From Tetradesmus obliquus (taxonomy: Eukaryota; Chlorophyta; Chlorophyceae; Sphaeropleales; Scenedesmaceae): a stretch of 64,000 nucleotides of DNA. The translations under genes were made by a program, and so were the position numbers. Below, piece after piece: positions 9,745-21,295 of the stretch (position 1 is the first letter of the stretch; every line of letters begins with the position of its first letter). The notes under the pieces were generated by a model, which was given only the letters and a program-made list of their open reading frames with translations, had not been told where the DNA came from and did no database searches. The stretch lies in contig CP126195.1 in NCBI GenBank assembly GCA_030272155.1, positions 1-64,000 of the forward strand, given 5' to 3'.

Positions 9745-11292
9745 TCAATCATGTGACAAGCCAGCAGCCCCTGCTGACACGTACTGCGGGTAAGATGCTG
9801 TGAAGCCCAGCAGCTGTGCGAACGGGACCAGCAGCCGCTGAATCGCCCAGGACATGACACGCGGCAAATCTTCCACCTGCACACCGCCCCCCTGCAGCAG
9901 CACCACCAGCTGCAGCGGGTGTATGCGTGACACATCACCGTAGGTGGCGCCCAGGCCCGCCAGGTTCTCGTAGAACGCCTCAGCCATGGGGCCAGGTGGT
10001 GCCAGCGTGGCCCGCAGCAGCAACTCCTCACTGCCGCTGCACCAGAAGGTGTGCTTGGAGCCTGCAGTGGAACATGCAGCAGGCGGCAGCGCGGGTGACA
10101 ATGCCAGTGAGATGCGCATCTCACACGTGCACGCATCAGCATGATGCTCCCCATGCAGCAGCAAGGCGCCCGAGTCGGTCTGCTGTGCACATATGACTAC
10201 CGGGCTGGCTGCTGCCAGTTTGCCATGTGCTTGCATTGCTTCAGGCGCTGCGTGACGACAGCCTACTTCAACCATAGCAGCCACCTGCACAGCTGGCACC
10301 TTGTCACGACATGTCAGCAAGCCGTACGTATACCACACAGCATTTTAAGCTGCAGCGAGCTGGCAACCAACAGCGCTGCTGTCAAGGTGATACGCACTCA
10401 AACATAAGCAACTGCCTTGGTCAGCAGCAGCAGGCTGCCTGCACACTTGCTGAAGAAGTGACAAGCTGATCACGCGTGCAGCTGCCATGCACACTGAGAG
10501 CTGACTAGAAGGGAGGTGGTGGCAGTGTCAAGTGGTGAACTTGCAAGCAGGCAGGCAGGCCAGCTGCAGCCCAAAGACGTGCCTACTGTATGCGCACTGC
10601 ATCGGCACTGCATGGGCACTGCATGCAGCGGCTCACCCGCTGGCAGCAGCACCACCTCCCCCGCTGTTGCGTTGGCCGCTCGCCCGTCCAAGGAGTAGCC
10701 CATGGTTCCCGACAGCACCGCCAACGATTCCTCCTGCTGTGCATGCGAGTGGTACGGCATGGAGCCTGCAGCATGGTACACGCAGCAGCATGGCATGAGC
10801 ACCAACACTGCACAACCACTGCAGGCATTACTTGAGAGCCAATGTGGGCTGCTCACGGCAGCAAAACACGATGATGTAACATGCAATTAGAGAGCAATTA
10901 ATGTGCAAGAGGCCTGATTTACGGTGATTGCAGTGCTGGCAATGAGCAGCTACTTGACACTCAGCAGCCACACATCAGCCTGCAGAACATGGTGCGGTGG
11001 AGCAAACTGCAAAGACCAGCAGTGGGATGCCACTAATGAAGCCTTGCAACAGCTGGGCTGAAGCTGTGTTGAACAAAAACTACCTGTTGGAAAGCAGCAT
11101 GTCGGCAAAGCACAGTCTCACAGCTGCTTCAAGCCGCATGCCACTCGCGACGGTCCATGCCGCACCTGGCAGCTTCGGGTAGAAGCCTGCTGCTGACGGC
11201 CGCACCAGCAGCTCCAGCTCAGCGCGCGCCCCGCCAGCAGAAGAGGCACGGCTCAGCACACGGTAGCGCGTGCCAGTGCCTAGGGGCGGAGG

Positions 11293-11362
<70 letters not shown>

Positions 11363-11816
11363 TGTGTTGCCCTGCCTGATGCAGTGTTCAGGCCTCACAC
11401 AGCTGCATCACAGCTGTCATAATCTGACTGCAGCAGAAGCACTTGCTGCAGGGCCCCCACCAGGCAAAAAGAGAGGACACACGTCTGTGATGCAGCAACC
11501 TGTTGACATGGCGCACACAACTGCCACATGTTGATGCAAGGGTACATGTTAAAGCATGACAATGCCGTGCAAGCTGGAGGGGAATTGCATGCAAATTCAC
11601 TGTAGAAGCCAAAAACAGCAAGTCCGCGCAGCTGCTGCCCTGCCCTGCCTGCCGCTCACTGTTGCTGCTGTCCTCAAAGTACTCCAGGCCAGTGAAGTCT
11701 GCCCTGGGCAGGCTGTACAGGTGGTACTGCATGTACAGGCACAGCCCTGCCAGCATCAACCCGACCAGCCCCAGCCTGCTGCTGGCTGTGCTGCTGCTGA
11801 TCAGGTTGAGTGCCAT
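9745..11816 (-). CDS. Cupin-domain membrane-anchored protein (cupin A)
   Basis: Exons 11816-11660, 11279-11166, 10765-10637 and 10061-9745 (238 aa). One hydrophobic segment (about 14-33) near the N-terminus suggests a signal anchor. The cupin core has motif 1 as HSHAQQEES followed by a Gly, and motif 2 as GEVVLLPAGSKH, which together give the usual metal-binding His/His/Glu and His set. A C-terminal helical region of about 100 residues (FYENLAGLG, then WAIQRLLVPFAQLLGF) follows. It is clearly paralogous to the plus-strand gene at 12831, sharing two intron positions. The donor for exon 2 (GTGCGG) was chosen because it joins FYPKLP to the cupin strand exactly as in the paralogue. Substrate unknown. 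Confidence 0.8.
11295..11360. repeat. (GCA)22 microsatellite in cupin A intron 1
   Basis: Sixty-six bases of uninterrupted GCA. On the gene's sense strand this is (CTG)22, ending shortly before the CCTAG acceptor of exon 2. It is the longest pure trinucleotide tract in the window and probably length-variable. Confidence 0.95.
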
Positions 11817-12035
11817 GGCGGGTGCGGTGTGACAAAGGCCTGGCCACTGCAGGAGTCTGTGTGCACCAGGATGTCTGAGTGCCACTGCTGCAGCAGTGCT
11901 GCGGTCAACTGCTGCAAGGGCGCGGCGACTTCAAGCGCTGCTGATGTTTTACGTTGAAAGCTATGGCTGAGTGGGTGTTGCTGCAGTAGACAAGGAGTTT
12001 ACTGGTTGTGAATGATGCCAGACTTGCGCGGAAAT

Positions 12036-12070
<35 letters not shown>

Positions 12071-12830
12071 TTGAAGTGTGGTTGAAGGACCTGTGCGAAT
12101 AGCACACATGCAATAGGGGATCTTTCACTGTCAATGAGCTGGCCGATGGACTTCCAGCTATAGATTGACGCGGGCACCAATCAGCCCCACGTGCTCTTTG
12201 TTGTTACGTTATCGAGCTTTGCCAAGCCGTAGATGCTGGGTCTGATGCATTTTCGTGAACAGCTTCTGTCAACAGCTGCGTTGAACAGTGAAGCAGAGCA
12301 GTCACATCGTTGCACGTCCGTGGCAGCAGAACTTCAACAGCAAGACCGGCAGGAGCCACGTGACTCTTCAGGGCAGCATGGGGTGAGACAGTGCACCCTT
12401 CAGCACAATCACTACTGGTATAAATCAACTCACCTTGTTGAGTTGTGCTTGCCTGCAGGCTAGGTGCAGCAGCAGGGCAGTTGTTGGTGATAGGTCTGAT
12501 ACTGGGAGCAGGTGAGTGGGTGGTTTCTGCCAGCAGCATCACTGCCAGGTGATAGCATAAGGCCAGGTGTAAGTGACTGTCTGAACATTCGCTCGTTTGA
12601 ACATGACGGCTGGCTGCAGGTGGACTGTACACACGGCACCATGTGGCAACGCTGCAGCGAGCAGATCACTCACTGTTGCCCTACATGGAGGATAGCAAAG
12701 CAGGTGGGCCCAGAGGTGCAGGGGGCTGCGACCGCTGCACACCTGGAGCGTGATGGACTGCCCATTGCTGCATCTGCAGCAACACAATAGCGAGGTGCAT
12801 GTTCATTGTCAGGATGATGAGTCATGTGGC
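11817..12830. other. Divergent upstream region between the two cupin genes
   Basis: About 1.0 kb separates the two start codons of the head-to-head cupin paralogues, so it should hold both promoters and 5' leaders. It contains an (AGC) tract at about 12041-12070. Open frames here are short and without family resemblance. No clear TATA box or operator could be assigned. The first exon of the plus gene is very short, so part of this interval could hold an alternative 5' exon. Confidence 0.5.
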
Positions 12831-14470
12831 ATGGAAAGCAGTTGCTGGTGGTTGCTGCTGCCGCTGGCAGGTGCGCTAGCAGCAGCAGAGCCAGCTACAC
12901 CCACAACAGTCAACTACATACTTTGGGGTGGCACCAGTGGCCGTCATATCAGCAAGCTGTCATGCTGCTCACCGGCTGACACCTGAAACATGTGCGTTTG
13001 CCTTTCGGTTTCTGCTGCCATGTGTGCTGTGCTGTGGCCACAGGCAATGGCACGCGATACCGCGTGCTGACACGCGCAGCAGACACTCCGGACGGCTCCT
13101 ACAGCGTGGAGGTGCTGTGCCGCGCCGCTGTGGCGGGCTTCTCCTCGGAGCTGCCCTGCAGCCTGCCCGGCCACGTGCACAGGTCCCAGGATGAGCGCGT
13201 GGCAGTGGCAGCAGGGCGGCTGGGCTGGATCAAGGGCCAGGAGCGCGGGCTGCTGCAGGCGGGCGACACGCTGTTGGTGGAGAGGGGTGAGGCGCAGCAC
13301 AGCGCATCCATGGCGTGGTCGCTGGCAGTGCAGTGACTGCATGGTGTAATGGCAGATGCTTCTGCAGGGTGGCCAGGAGGCTGCTGCAGCGACAGCAGCA
13401 AACAGGAGGAGGCTGCTGGCATATATCGTGTGCGTTTCTGACGGATTGTATGAAACACGGCAGCTGCTAGGGCCAGCAACCAGTTGCGGCCGGCACATCA
13501 TAGGCGACATGCACGTATATGTGTGAGGCGGTCCCTGCCTCTCAGCATGCGCCCCTTCCTGCTGCGCTGCGCTGTGCCGCAGGTGCCCCTCACATCCTGT
13601 TCAACGCGGACAACAGCAGCGACGTGCTGTACAGCATCAGCCACAGCCCCCGGGGGCCGCTGGCTGAGGCCTTCTTTGAGGGCCTGGCTGGGCTGGGCTG
13701 GGACTACGCCAGCCTGGACCGCATACACCCACTGCAGGTGAGCGGCAGCAGCAGCAGCAGCAGCAGCAGAAAAGTAACCTGCCAGCAGCAATGGTCGGCA
13801 CGCGCAGTGCCCTTGGCACAGCTGCTGTACAGGCTAGAGCTGTAGCTCTTGCGGCCGCACTGGTGGTAGTTCACATATTAGCAAATGCTGTACGGTCGCG
13901 ACTCTGCAGGGTGTAGCAGCTGATGTGTCACGCTGCTGTGAAACTCAGCACAGTGACAGCAGTCTTTGCCCCCTAGATGCCACAACGGCCACGCTCACTG
14001 CTTATCGATATGCTCTACGAAGCATGATAAACTCGTGTTCTTTGGAGCTGTGCCTGCACTTTACTCACCCCACCTGCTGTGTGCTGCTGCAGGTGCTGGT
14101 GCTGTACGACGCAGCAGACACGCTGATGACCGACCTGCCCTCCTTCCTGCAGCCGGCAGTGAAGCACGTGCTGCTGCCTGTGGCAAGGCTGCTGGGCTTC
14201 AAGGCGCGCTACCCCAGCCACAGCAGCGCAGCAGCACCGGCAGTGCCGGCCGCTGCAGCTCAGCAGCAGCCAACAGCAGCAGAGGCTGCGCAGCCAGCAG
14301 ATGCAACGCAAGAAGTTGTGGCGGCCGCGGCTGCTAGGGACGAGCCGGCACAGCAGCCAGCAGATGCTGCACCAGTCCAGCAAGATTCAGATGCAGCTGC
14401 AGCGGAGGATGAGCTGCAGCAGGCCCTGCGAGGGTCAGGGTCAGAGTTTGTAGGCAGGGACGAACTTTGA
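12831..14470 (+). CDS. Cupin-domain protein with C-terminal RDEL (cupin B)
   Basis: Exons 12831-12870, 13044-13286, 13583-13737 and 14093-14470 (271 aa). A short hydrophobic N-terminus (CWWLLLPLAG) may be a signal sequence; this 40-bp first exon is the least certain part. The cupin motif 1 is GHVHRSQDE and motif 2 is GDTLLVERGAPHILFN, retaining the metal-binding histidines. The paralogue at 9745-11816 aligns across NGTRYRVL, the cupin barrel and the C-terminal helices (FFEGLAGLG, then LPVARLLGFKARYP). An Ala/Gln-rich tail of about 80 residues ends in GRDEL, an ER-retrieval-type signal. Together with the hydrophobic N-terminus this suggests an ER-lumenal protein. That location is inference; enzymatic role is unknown. 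Confidence 0.76.
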
Positions 14471-14798
14471 GCCGGAGCATGGGCGGCCAGGCGCTGCTCA
14501 GGCCAGTACGAACTTGACAGCAAGACCAAATATTCATCATTTTTCTGTCAGGCATATGTTTTGGCATCCGCAGGGTCCCCCAGGGGCAGGGACTGAGCAC
14601 TACTTCCCTGGTTGTGTGCCGCACACAGTGCCATCTGCAGTGCCTGGCAAACGATGCAAAAGGATGATGTACGCAACTTGCTGCAGGCAGGCACTTTCGG
14701 CACCGCATCGCGTCTTGCATACGATACATGCATGAAGTCAGGATCATTGCTGCTTTCTTTGGGGCCTGGGGTGTGCGTAATGCTGCAAACATGATGGT

Positions 14799-14885
14799 GT
14801 AGTGCTCCTTCCTGTTGCCGCTCCATTGGGGCGCGGGACCGATGGCGTTGATGCTATGGCTTGATGGGTAACACGATTATGAGAT
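14799..14885 (+). repeat. Dispersed repeat copy A
   Basis: TAGTGCTCC, then GGGGCGCGGGACCGATGGCG, then GGTAACACGATTATGA. The same order of blocks occurs at 22866-22980 with scattered differences and some length change. This is most simply explained as two old copies of one short interspersed element. Confidence 0.6.
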
Positions 14886-15090
14886 GCATGACGTCATGAA
14901 AGGGTTGCCAGTGGCTGGACTTGTGCATGCTGCTTGTGCATCCATGATGTGTGCAAGCAAGTACTGTGACAATACAATTGCATGCAGGTACAGGCTGCCT
15001 GCAACGCATGGCACACTGACTGCTGAGTAGGACGGTTGTTTTCAAAACAGTTGGTTCAAGCATTTTGCTAGTGTTCTTTGGCACTTCATG

Positions 15091-15120
15091 AGCAGGCCTA
15101 GGCTACCTAGTAGGCCTGCT
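15091..15120. repeat. Perfect inverted repeat, 10-bp arms
   Basis: AGCAGGCCTA, a 10-base loop, and TAGGCCTGCT. It lies about 620 bp 3' of the cupin B stop codon in gene-free DNA. It could form a hairpin in RNA or be a fortuitous palindrome. Confidence 0.8.
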
Positions 15121-15680
15121 GCAGGTGGCGGATGTGCCTCACCACTTGCAGGTTGCTTTGAAGCCACAAAGCTGCGTCACCTGTATAGATTCGACTAATG
15201 TTTGCAGTGTTTCATCTTTTGAAAGATCAGGTGTTGAATGACTTGAAAATGATCCCCGCGACGGGAGGTGCAATTTAGCAGCGAGAAAAATCGGCGGGTC
15301 GAGTGTGTTCTGGTGACTGGTCCAAGACTTTGATCATTGTGAGCATACATAATTTTACAGCATCCACCATTTAGCGTGTCGAATAGCCTAGTTCAAGCAC
15401 TACTTTTAGCAGCCATTGAGCGGGGGTTTCATTGTTCGGAGTGGCCGATGGCGAAGTTGGCAGCGAGCATGCGATGGTTTACGCTTGCTTCCCGAGCTAA
15501 TTAGCTACTAGAAACTAGTCGACACGCATAAGTGGTTACAGGCGACGCCGCCCTGACTGGACACTAGTGCAGCAGTTTTGTTCCCTGCCACAGTTGAGTG
15601 CCCCTTCCGACACTTGCTGGTCGACACCGCCAGTCCGCTTCTTGGCCGCTTTTGTCGTTGAGATATTGATTCACAGCTCA

Positions 15681-18600
15681 ATGCAGCGGCACCTAGGCAC
15701 AGGCCAGCAGCCTGTGCAAGATGCCAGCCAGATGCACATCGGGCCATCTGGGCTCTGCTTGGTCAGGGAGGAGCAGCAGCTGCAGCTCAGCACCCTGGAG
15801 CCTGTCAACACACTGCGGCACTCAGCCACAGGCAGCACTGGCAGTGGACAGCACTACCCTCTCTCGCCCACATCCAGCGTCGGCACCCCCACAGCTACTG
15901 TCTCGGTGGTGCCTGTGGCAGCAGCAGCGCCCGACATCGAGGCACCAGCAGCTGCTGACCAGCAGCAGCAACAGCAGCAGCAGCAGCAGCTGGTTGCGCA
16001 TCCCATAACCAAGCGCACCGCCAGCTGGAAGTTTGTCAACTACTGCATCATCCCCTTGGCCCTGCCGCTGATGGCAGCATGGTGGCTGCTGGCGCTGCTG
16101 CTTGCTGCTGCCGCCACCTTCAGCATCTGGCCCTCGCTGCTGCTGGCGCGCCGCCTGTACTGGGCCTGCCCCTTCATCCCCTGCATCTGGGCCAAGCTGG
16201 CCAGGGAGCAGGGCGCGGCGGCGGCCTGGCTGCTGCGGCTGCAGTTTGAGGGCGCGCACTGCATGACGGTGCTGGGACGGCTGCTGAGCCTGCCGCTGCG
16301 CCCGCACCTGCCGGCCTTCTACATCCTGGGCTTCCCGGTGAGCCCGCGGCCCAGGGCCAGCCTGGGTGTCAACCGCGTGTGCATGAAAGGCTTGTCCAGT
16401 TTTACTTACACGCTGTGCTGTCTCACGTTAGGCCTGGGCCACCCCGTAAGACAGAACCAAGTTCGAGCCATGTAACACCCTGCCTGCACAACCACCTGTC
16501 TCCATCCCTGCCTGCCTGCTGCCCCCCTTCCTGCCGGCTTGCCTGCCTGCCTGTGCTGGCCTGCCGCTCCCCCTCTGCAGAAGTGTGGCACCACCAGCCT
16601 GGCCAGCTACCTGCGCGCGCACCCAGGCATATCCGGCATCAGCGGCATGCCCGGCCATGAGGCCTTCGGCAAGGAGAGCCACTTCTTCGGGGGCATGCTG
16701 GGGCGGGGCGCAGCCAGCAGCGCCACGCTGTACCGCAGCTTCTTCCCCACAGTCATGACGCGGTGAGGGGCAGCAGGCAGGGTGCGGCGGCAGTGGCGCA
16801 CATGTGCAGATGCTGTGAGCCAGCAGGGCCGATGCTGTGCTGCTGGTGGGCATTGGCACATGTGCTGTGCACTCTATGGGATACCATACTGCTGCAGAGG
16901 TGCTCAAGGCCAGCAACATTTGTTGCTGGTAGCACTGCCATCAACGGTTGCTGTCATCGTAACCGTTACAACTTGATGAGTTCACTGCTGCTGCTGCAGG
17001 TGGTGGGCGGAGGTGGTGCGTGGTGTGCCGCGCTGGCTGTGCTTTGACGCCTGCCCCACCTATGCGTGCCTGCCGTACGTGGCGGCGCGCGCCAAGGCGC
17101 TCACACCCAAAGCTAAGCTGGTGGTCATGGTGAGAGGGGGGGCTGGCGCTGCACTGTGCAGCAGCCATGATAGCAGGGTGGCAGCATCACGTTTGCGGAT
17201 GCGATTGCAGCAGCAGCAGCCCATGTATGCTGGGCGCTGTTTGGTGCTGCCTTTAAGGTAGCAGCATGAGTTACCGCATGCTCAGGCGGCTGCTTCTTCA
17301 GCTGCATGATGTAATGCAATTTGTGCACAGCCGCATCATGAATGACTTGTCTGAGCCGCGCCTGCTGCTGCTGCAGGTGCGTGAACCCGCTGCGGGCGTG
17401 TTCAGTGCTGAGACCATGCTGCGCAACATGGGCGTGGACCTGCCTTGGAGCCTCACCACGCCGCTGGCCCACGGCACCGACGTAGCAGGGCATAGCAGCG
17501 ACCCACGCTTCCAGGTGGGGGCAGGGGCGGCGCGGCAGGCTGGTGCATGTGGGCAAAGGGGGAGCTGGCTGACACTGCCTGGCAGGCGCAGGTGGCCGAC
17601 AGCATCACGGTCTACGCGCTGGTGTTGGTCAATGTTGCTGCTACCTGTGCACTGCATGCAACCCAGCACTGGGCGCATGTAACCCAGTGCATTGGCTGTC
17701 AGATGCACCATGATGCAGGAGACGGCGGCCGAAGCACCTTCCTGTGGGATCTGTGCAGCCCACCTACGTCAGATGAGCGCCCTGCACCTGACACGCTGCA
17801 ACCTTGCCCAGCTGCTTGATGTGTGCCATGCTGTGCTGCCCTGCTGTGCCCCGCAGTTCCCTGCTGATGCTGACGAGTTCTGGCAGCGCCTGCAGCGCCT
17901 GGGCCCTGATGAGCCGCTGCCCGAGGACATGCCCCAGGTGCGGCGTTAGCGGATGGGATGGGGCTGTTGCTGGGCCTGCAGGGGCAGACGTGCTGGCGGC
18001 AGCAGCAGTCACCTTACCAGCAAACTTTGTTGCCAGCAAAGTCAGCATTCGCTGCAGTAGACCAGGCTGCTGTAGGACAGTGTCTAGGCTTAAAGTTATT
18101 TGCGTGTGACTTACTCAGTCACCCAGCAGCAGCATCCCAAGCCACTGCGAGCATGCGAGCACAGCCCACTGCATACGCTGGCTATGCCACGCAGTGGATT
18201 GTAGCCACTGTACATGGCACCAACCTGCCTGCCTGCCTGCCGCGTGTCCTGCTGCGCCGCCTGCAGCGCTTCTACACGCACCTGCACTCCTACCTCATGG
18301 CTGGCAGGTTTGCTGACAGGCTGCAGCCATGGCTGGACGCCTTCGGCCCCGACAAGTGAGCGGCAGCAGCAGCGGCAGCAGCAGCAGTCGCAGGGAAGGC
18401 GGCGGCAGCAGCATGGCAGGCAGCGCATGCCCTGCCATACAAGCCAGCAAGGTGGAGTCCAGCACACGGCACACAATTGCAGCAACTCACCACACTCCGT
18501 GGCAGCTGCTCAGACCGTGCCACGTATCAGGGCTGTTGACAGCTGCAACAGCTGCATTAAGTGGATGTCACAGCATGGCATGCCGAAGAGCTTGTGGGGC

Positions 18601-19287
18601 GCTCAGCCAACTACATGCGTGCCTGTGTCTGGGCATAAACTGTGCGCCTGCAATGAGGTTGTTTGTGAATGTGTGATGCTGCGACCTGCTGTTCTGCTGC
18701 TGCCTTCCCCGCCCCGCAGCCTGCTGCTGGTGGACTACAAGCAGTTTGTGGCGCAGCCTGAAGCCACTGTGCGCCAGGTGCTGACTTTCGTGGGAGCAGA
18801 CACCTCCAGGTGGGTGCGCCACAGCAGGGCGGCACAGCCACTGCCTCACCGCTTCAAAGCCGCCGTGCACCCTAAGCCTGTCTCTGATGGACGTTCACTG
18901 CTGCCACAGCAAGTCACTGTGCTAGCGACATGGCCCCTCAGTGTTGGTGTGGAACAGCTCCCAAAGCGGCAGGCGCCGGAGGCTCCCTCACTGGCACCAT
19001 GCCACACTTGTGACATTGGCAGTCTGCGACATGTACTTGTGCTGCAATACCAGGCGCACTGCTTGCCAAGTGCCAGGGATGTGACTAGTTGTCATGTGAT
19101 GCTGCTGCTTGCCCCCTGCAGGTACAGATTCAAGCAGCAGGCCGCGCGCATGGTTGGGCAGTACAAGGGTGCACGCATGCACCCAGAGGTGGCAGGCTGG
19201 CTGCACGCCAACTGGTTTGCCGACAGCAACGCAGCCATTGCGTGCATGCTGGCTGGAGGCAAGCCACAGCCAGAGGCCTGGCCTTGA
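15681..19287 (+). CDS. Membrane-anchored sulfotransferase
   Basis: Exons 15681-16337, 16581-16762, 17000-17129, 17377-17514, 17857-17937, 18267-18355, 18720-18809 and 19132-19287, with the last exon more exactly starting at 19122 (510 aa). The N-terminal 110 residues are low-complexity with a Gln tract. A long hydrophobic region at 119-155 is a membrane anchor, as in Golgi type II sulfotransferases. The PAPS 5'-phosphosulfate loop is GFPKCGTTSL, with Lys220, built by joining exons 1 and 2. The 3'-phosphate site is represented by LVVMVREPAAGVFSA at the exon 3/4 junction. Later exons give LLLVDYKQF and LTFVGAD, typical of carbohydrate sulfotransferases. It probably transfers sulfate to a glycan in the Golgi; the acceptor is unknown. 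The internal exon set between 17514 and 18267 is the least certain. Confidence 0.85.
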
Positions 19288-20407
19288 CACGTCAGCGGCA
19301 GCCCCCCTGTAGGGGCATTAGCACAGCATGCTGGTGTCATAGCTGGTGCCGTGTGTGCTGGTTGTCAAAAATGATAGGTTGCCCAGGGGTTGATTAGTAG
19401 TTGTTCAGCTGTGTTATGCTTCACGTGTGACAGATTTATTGCACTGCACTCCGTGTTTTGTGGAGCTGCTAGAATAACCTTTGGAGGTGCTCTAGCTGGT
19501 TTGTTCCTTGTCAGCTTCAGCACATGACTCGCCTCAGAGATGCTGGTTGCCATGATAGTCTGATTACGCCTTGCCCAGCATCAACAGCGCTGTGTGAAGC
19601 CTGCGGTATGTCAGTGTGTGTGTGTCCACCCAAGTCCAGGCTGGCAGTGGCCCACCTCGGGGTGCTCATTGGTGCCCAGGCCTTGCTGCAATGCACATGC
19701 CTCTTCTTACTACCTTGGCATGGCATGCGTGGTGTCTACGCTGCACTGTTGTCTGCTTGCCAGCGTTGATTGGACCAGGTGCAGTTTGATTGATCGGTTC
19801 ATCACATGCGTACATGGGGAAGGCATATGTCTTGCCCAGTCGCACTTGCCAGCACAGCCTGTGCTGTCGCGCTGACTACTGCTGCCGCCACTTATTCTGC
19901 ATGCATGCCACCAAGGCCTCCACGATTGTACACTGGTCGGTAGCCCCTTGTGGGGACATATTGACAGCATTTCATACTATGCGGCGCACAGGGCAGAGCA
20001 TTGATGCTCATGTGCGCATGGCATGCGTGTCATCAGCCCCGTTGGAAGGCTCCTGGCCCTGGCACCTTGGGGGTGCAGCACTGCACTAGTACATCCCGCA
20101 CGAAGCATGTCGCAAGCAGCAGGTGGATAAGCATCGTGTGTCGCTATGACGCCTATGCTGATTGTTGACGAGTTGCATTGCATCTGCAAGCGCGCAACTC
20201 TTACACATTCGGGTAGCTGATGATGTGTGGTTTTGGCTGCAGCTGCACTTCAAGTTGAGCTGCACGATTCAGGCACAGCTCGCCGCAGGCTGCCTGCCGC
20301 AAATGCAGTGTCTTACTGGGTGTCCTCCTGGTAACCTTGAAGTTATGTTACATGGTGATAGTGTGTGCCTGACCTGATATGCTTCACAGGAAAAATGACA
20401 CAGTACA
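19288..20407. other. Gap 3' of sulfotransferase
   Basis: About 1.1 kb between the sulfotransferase stop and the next candidate frame. It probably includes the 3' untranslated region. No repeat, RNA gene or convincing coding exon was found. Confidence 0.5.
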
Positions 20408-20686
20408 CTACCTAGCATGACGCACATACTCCTTATGGTGAAGGTCGAAGCCAACCAGGCTGTTGGTGACAGCCGATGCATGCTGCACCCCAGGCGCAAT
20501 CCCACCGGCTGAGGCTGCAGGCTGCCGCAGCCCTGGCTGGCGGCCAGCCAGCTGGAGCATGGCGCAGTGCAGCCGCCAGCTGACGTCCCACCAGCGGGCT
20601 GCTTCGGACCACACAACCAGCCCAATAAGGCACGCAGCAGAAGCAGCACATGGCTGCCCAGCTAGCGTGAAGAAACGTGCCACCAT
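20408..20686 (-). CDS. Possible small hydrophobic ORF or terminal exon
   Basis: A 92-codon frame starting MVARFFTLAGQP, with a hydrophobic stretch (CAASAACLIGLVVW) and a basic C-terminus ending HHKEYVRHAR. A TTTCAG acceptor-like site sits eight bases upstream of the ATG (20695-20700), so it may instead be the last exon of a longer minus-strand gene whose other exons (20860-21240) I could not join in phase. It lies in the 2-kb interval between convergent genes and could also be part of the Eaf6 3' untranslated region. No family is recognised. Confidence 0.25.
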   Translation of the reverse strand: MVARFFTLAGQPCAASAACLIGLVVWSEAARWWDVSWRLHCAMLQLAGRQPGLRQPAASAGGIAPGVQHASAVTNSLVGFDLHHKEYVRHAR

Positions 20687-21295
20687 ACAATGGCCTGAAA
20701 GCAATACGATGTACGGTTCACAGGTGGGCAGTATATGTCCGGATACTGCCTACACATGGTTGCAGATGGACCCTGGACAGCAGCAGCACATTGGTGACAA
20801 TGCTGCTGCTTCTTGCACTGAGTACAGCTACGTAGTACGCAGTATACAGCAGAGGCAAGACTACACTGGCACAAGCAAACAGCGCAACTGGTTGGCTGTC
20901 CTGCACTTCAGCAGGCTCCAGCAATGCTGCTCCAGCTGTGCTGATTCAGCCGTGTTGCTGCTGCTGCTGCTGCTGCCATGCTGCTGCTGCTGCTGCAGCT
21001 GCTCTATGCTATGTACTTGACGGCGACAGGGCAGCAGCAGCCAGAACAAGAAAAAGTGGCTGATGCTGCGCAGTGCTGTGCTGCACCTGCGTTCTGTGTA
21101 CTGCAAGCCTTGCTGCTGCAGCGCCCGCCAAGCTGGCTTGCCTGTCAGCGTGTGCTTGTGCAGCGCAGTGACAGCACCAGAAGCAGCCTGAGCAGCCGCT
21201 GCTGCAGTCACTGGTTGACCGCGATGTGCAGCAACGGCCACCTGTCATCGTGGTGCTGCTGCTTGTTGAGCATGTGGTGCGGCACCAGCCGCGCA

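Larger units (their letters stand above)
14471..15680. other. Gap: cupin B 3' flank and sulfotransferase upstream region
   Basis: These 1.2 kb contain no convincing gene. They include a diverged dispersed repeat (14799-14885, related to 22866-22980) and a perfect 10-bp inverted repeat at 15091-15120. The last 200 bases should hold the sulfotransferase promoter and leader. Frames open here are short and carry no recognisable domain. Confidence 0.5.

Noticed and set aside
11078-11165. Longer form of cupin A exon 2 ending at GTAGTT (11083)
   Set aside because: It leaves the wrong phase for the cupin exon. Ending at GTGCGG (11166) restores frame and aligns with the paralogue.
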